From a bacterium (lineage in GTDB: Bacteria > Planctomycetota > Planctomycetia > Pirellulales > Pirellulaceae): a stretch of 64,000 bases of DNA. Below the pieces are notes generated by a model. It was not told where the DNA came from, made no database searches, and saw only the letters and a list, made by a program, of their open reading frames with translations. The number at the start of each line of letters is the position of its first letter. Within the stretch, counting starts at the first letter, position 1. The translations under genes and the position numbers were made by a program. The stretch lies in assembly GCA_030430075.1 (NCBI GenBank), contig JAUIGN010000005.1, forward strand, positions 299,962 to 363,961. Direction: 5' to 3'. Positions 63,914 through 64,000 of the stretch are shown here, piece after piece.

Positions 63914-64000
63914 GCCGCTGGCGCGGCGGAGTGGTTTGATGGTGTGAGTTTAGCGAACTGGCCAGACCGCGTCGAATTCTTTCGGGAAGACTTTCCTTGT

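Overview
The window comes from a GC-rich member of the Planctomycetota, probably Pirellulales-like (the order is inference). Diagnostic proteins are a BBP7-type outer-membrane barrel, a sulfatase, a Tat-exported DUF1501 protein, CxxCH haem proteins fused to sugar-dehydrogenase propellers, an N-terminal LEPR-XLL-like motif followed by dockerin-type repeats, and an 'xPYxSP' membrane protein. Most genes are monocistronic or in short operons, with repeat-bearing intergenic gaps.

Layout. 1-6.2 kb: a cluster of two circularly permuted ATP-grasp/alpha-E modules (one fused and cut by the window edge, one split into two genes) and two transglutaminase-like proteins, probably a peptide or amide ligase system of unknown product. 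6.9-16.5 kb: SGNH hydrolase, hypothetical protein, a coupled cyanophycinase-like/SMP-30 pair, CobW-type metal GTPase, small membrane protein, His-rich lipoprotein and sulfatase. 16.6-28.4 kb: TypA, UbiB kinase, coiled-coil miniprotein, BBP7 barrel, M14 carboxypeptidase, nucleotidyltransferase with a HAD-like protein lacking its nucleophile, lipoprotein, and an Nramp-like transporter with a large soluble insertion. 28.6-42.2 kb: exported catabolism with two large cytochrome/propeller proteins, FAA hydrolase, alpha/beta hydrolase, DUF1501 and a PQQ propeller. 42.8-49.5 kb: two head-to-head animal-type haem peroxidases, a barrel protein and a glycosidase-like propeller. 49.8-54.5 kb: an RND efflux operon.

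54.5-64 kb is an accessory region and the most interesting part. After about 1.2 kb of decayed sequence come two adjacent large genes, each encoding TIR, STAND-type P-loop NTPase and a C-terminal FGE/C-type-lectin-fold domain. Their last ~114 bp of FGE coding sequence differ mainly at first and second positions of aromatic/Asn/Asp-type codons. The DNA just 3', through the stop codon, is nearly identical and ends in a hairpin with a GGTA loop in both. This is the signature of paired variable regions of a diversity-generating retroelement (DGR). I see no reverse transcriptase or template repeat in the window, so they would have to lie beyond the right edge or act in trans. The likely system is a pair of hypervariable immune or conflict sensors. 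A small winged-helix gene, a zinc-ribbon-like miniprotein and a frameshifted Fic gene follow.

Three interspersed repeat families run through the intergenic DNA: a 46-bp core with 22/25/30-bp tandem arrays (three loci), a REP-like GTCATGC palindrome (four loci), and a GCAAGCT hairpin (one copy seen).
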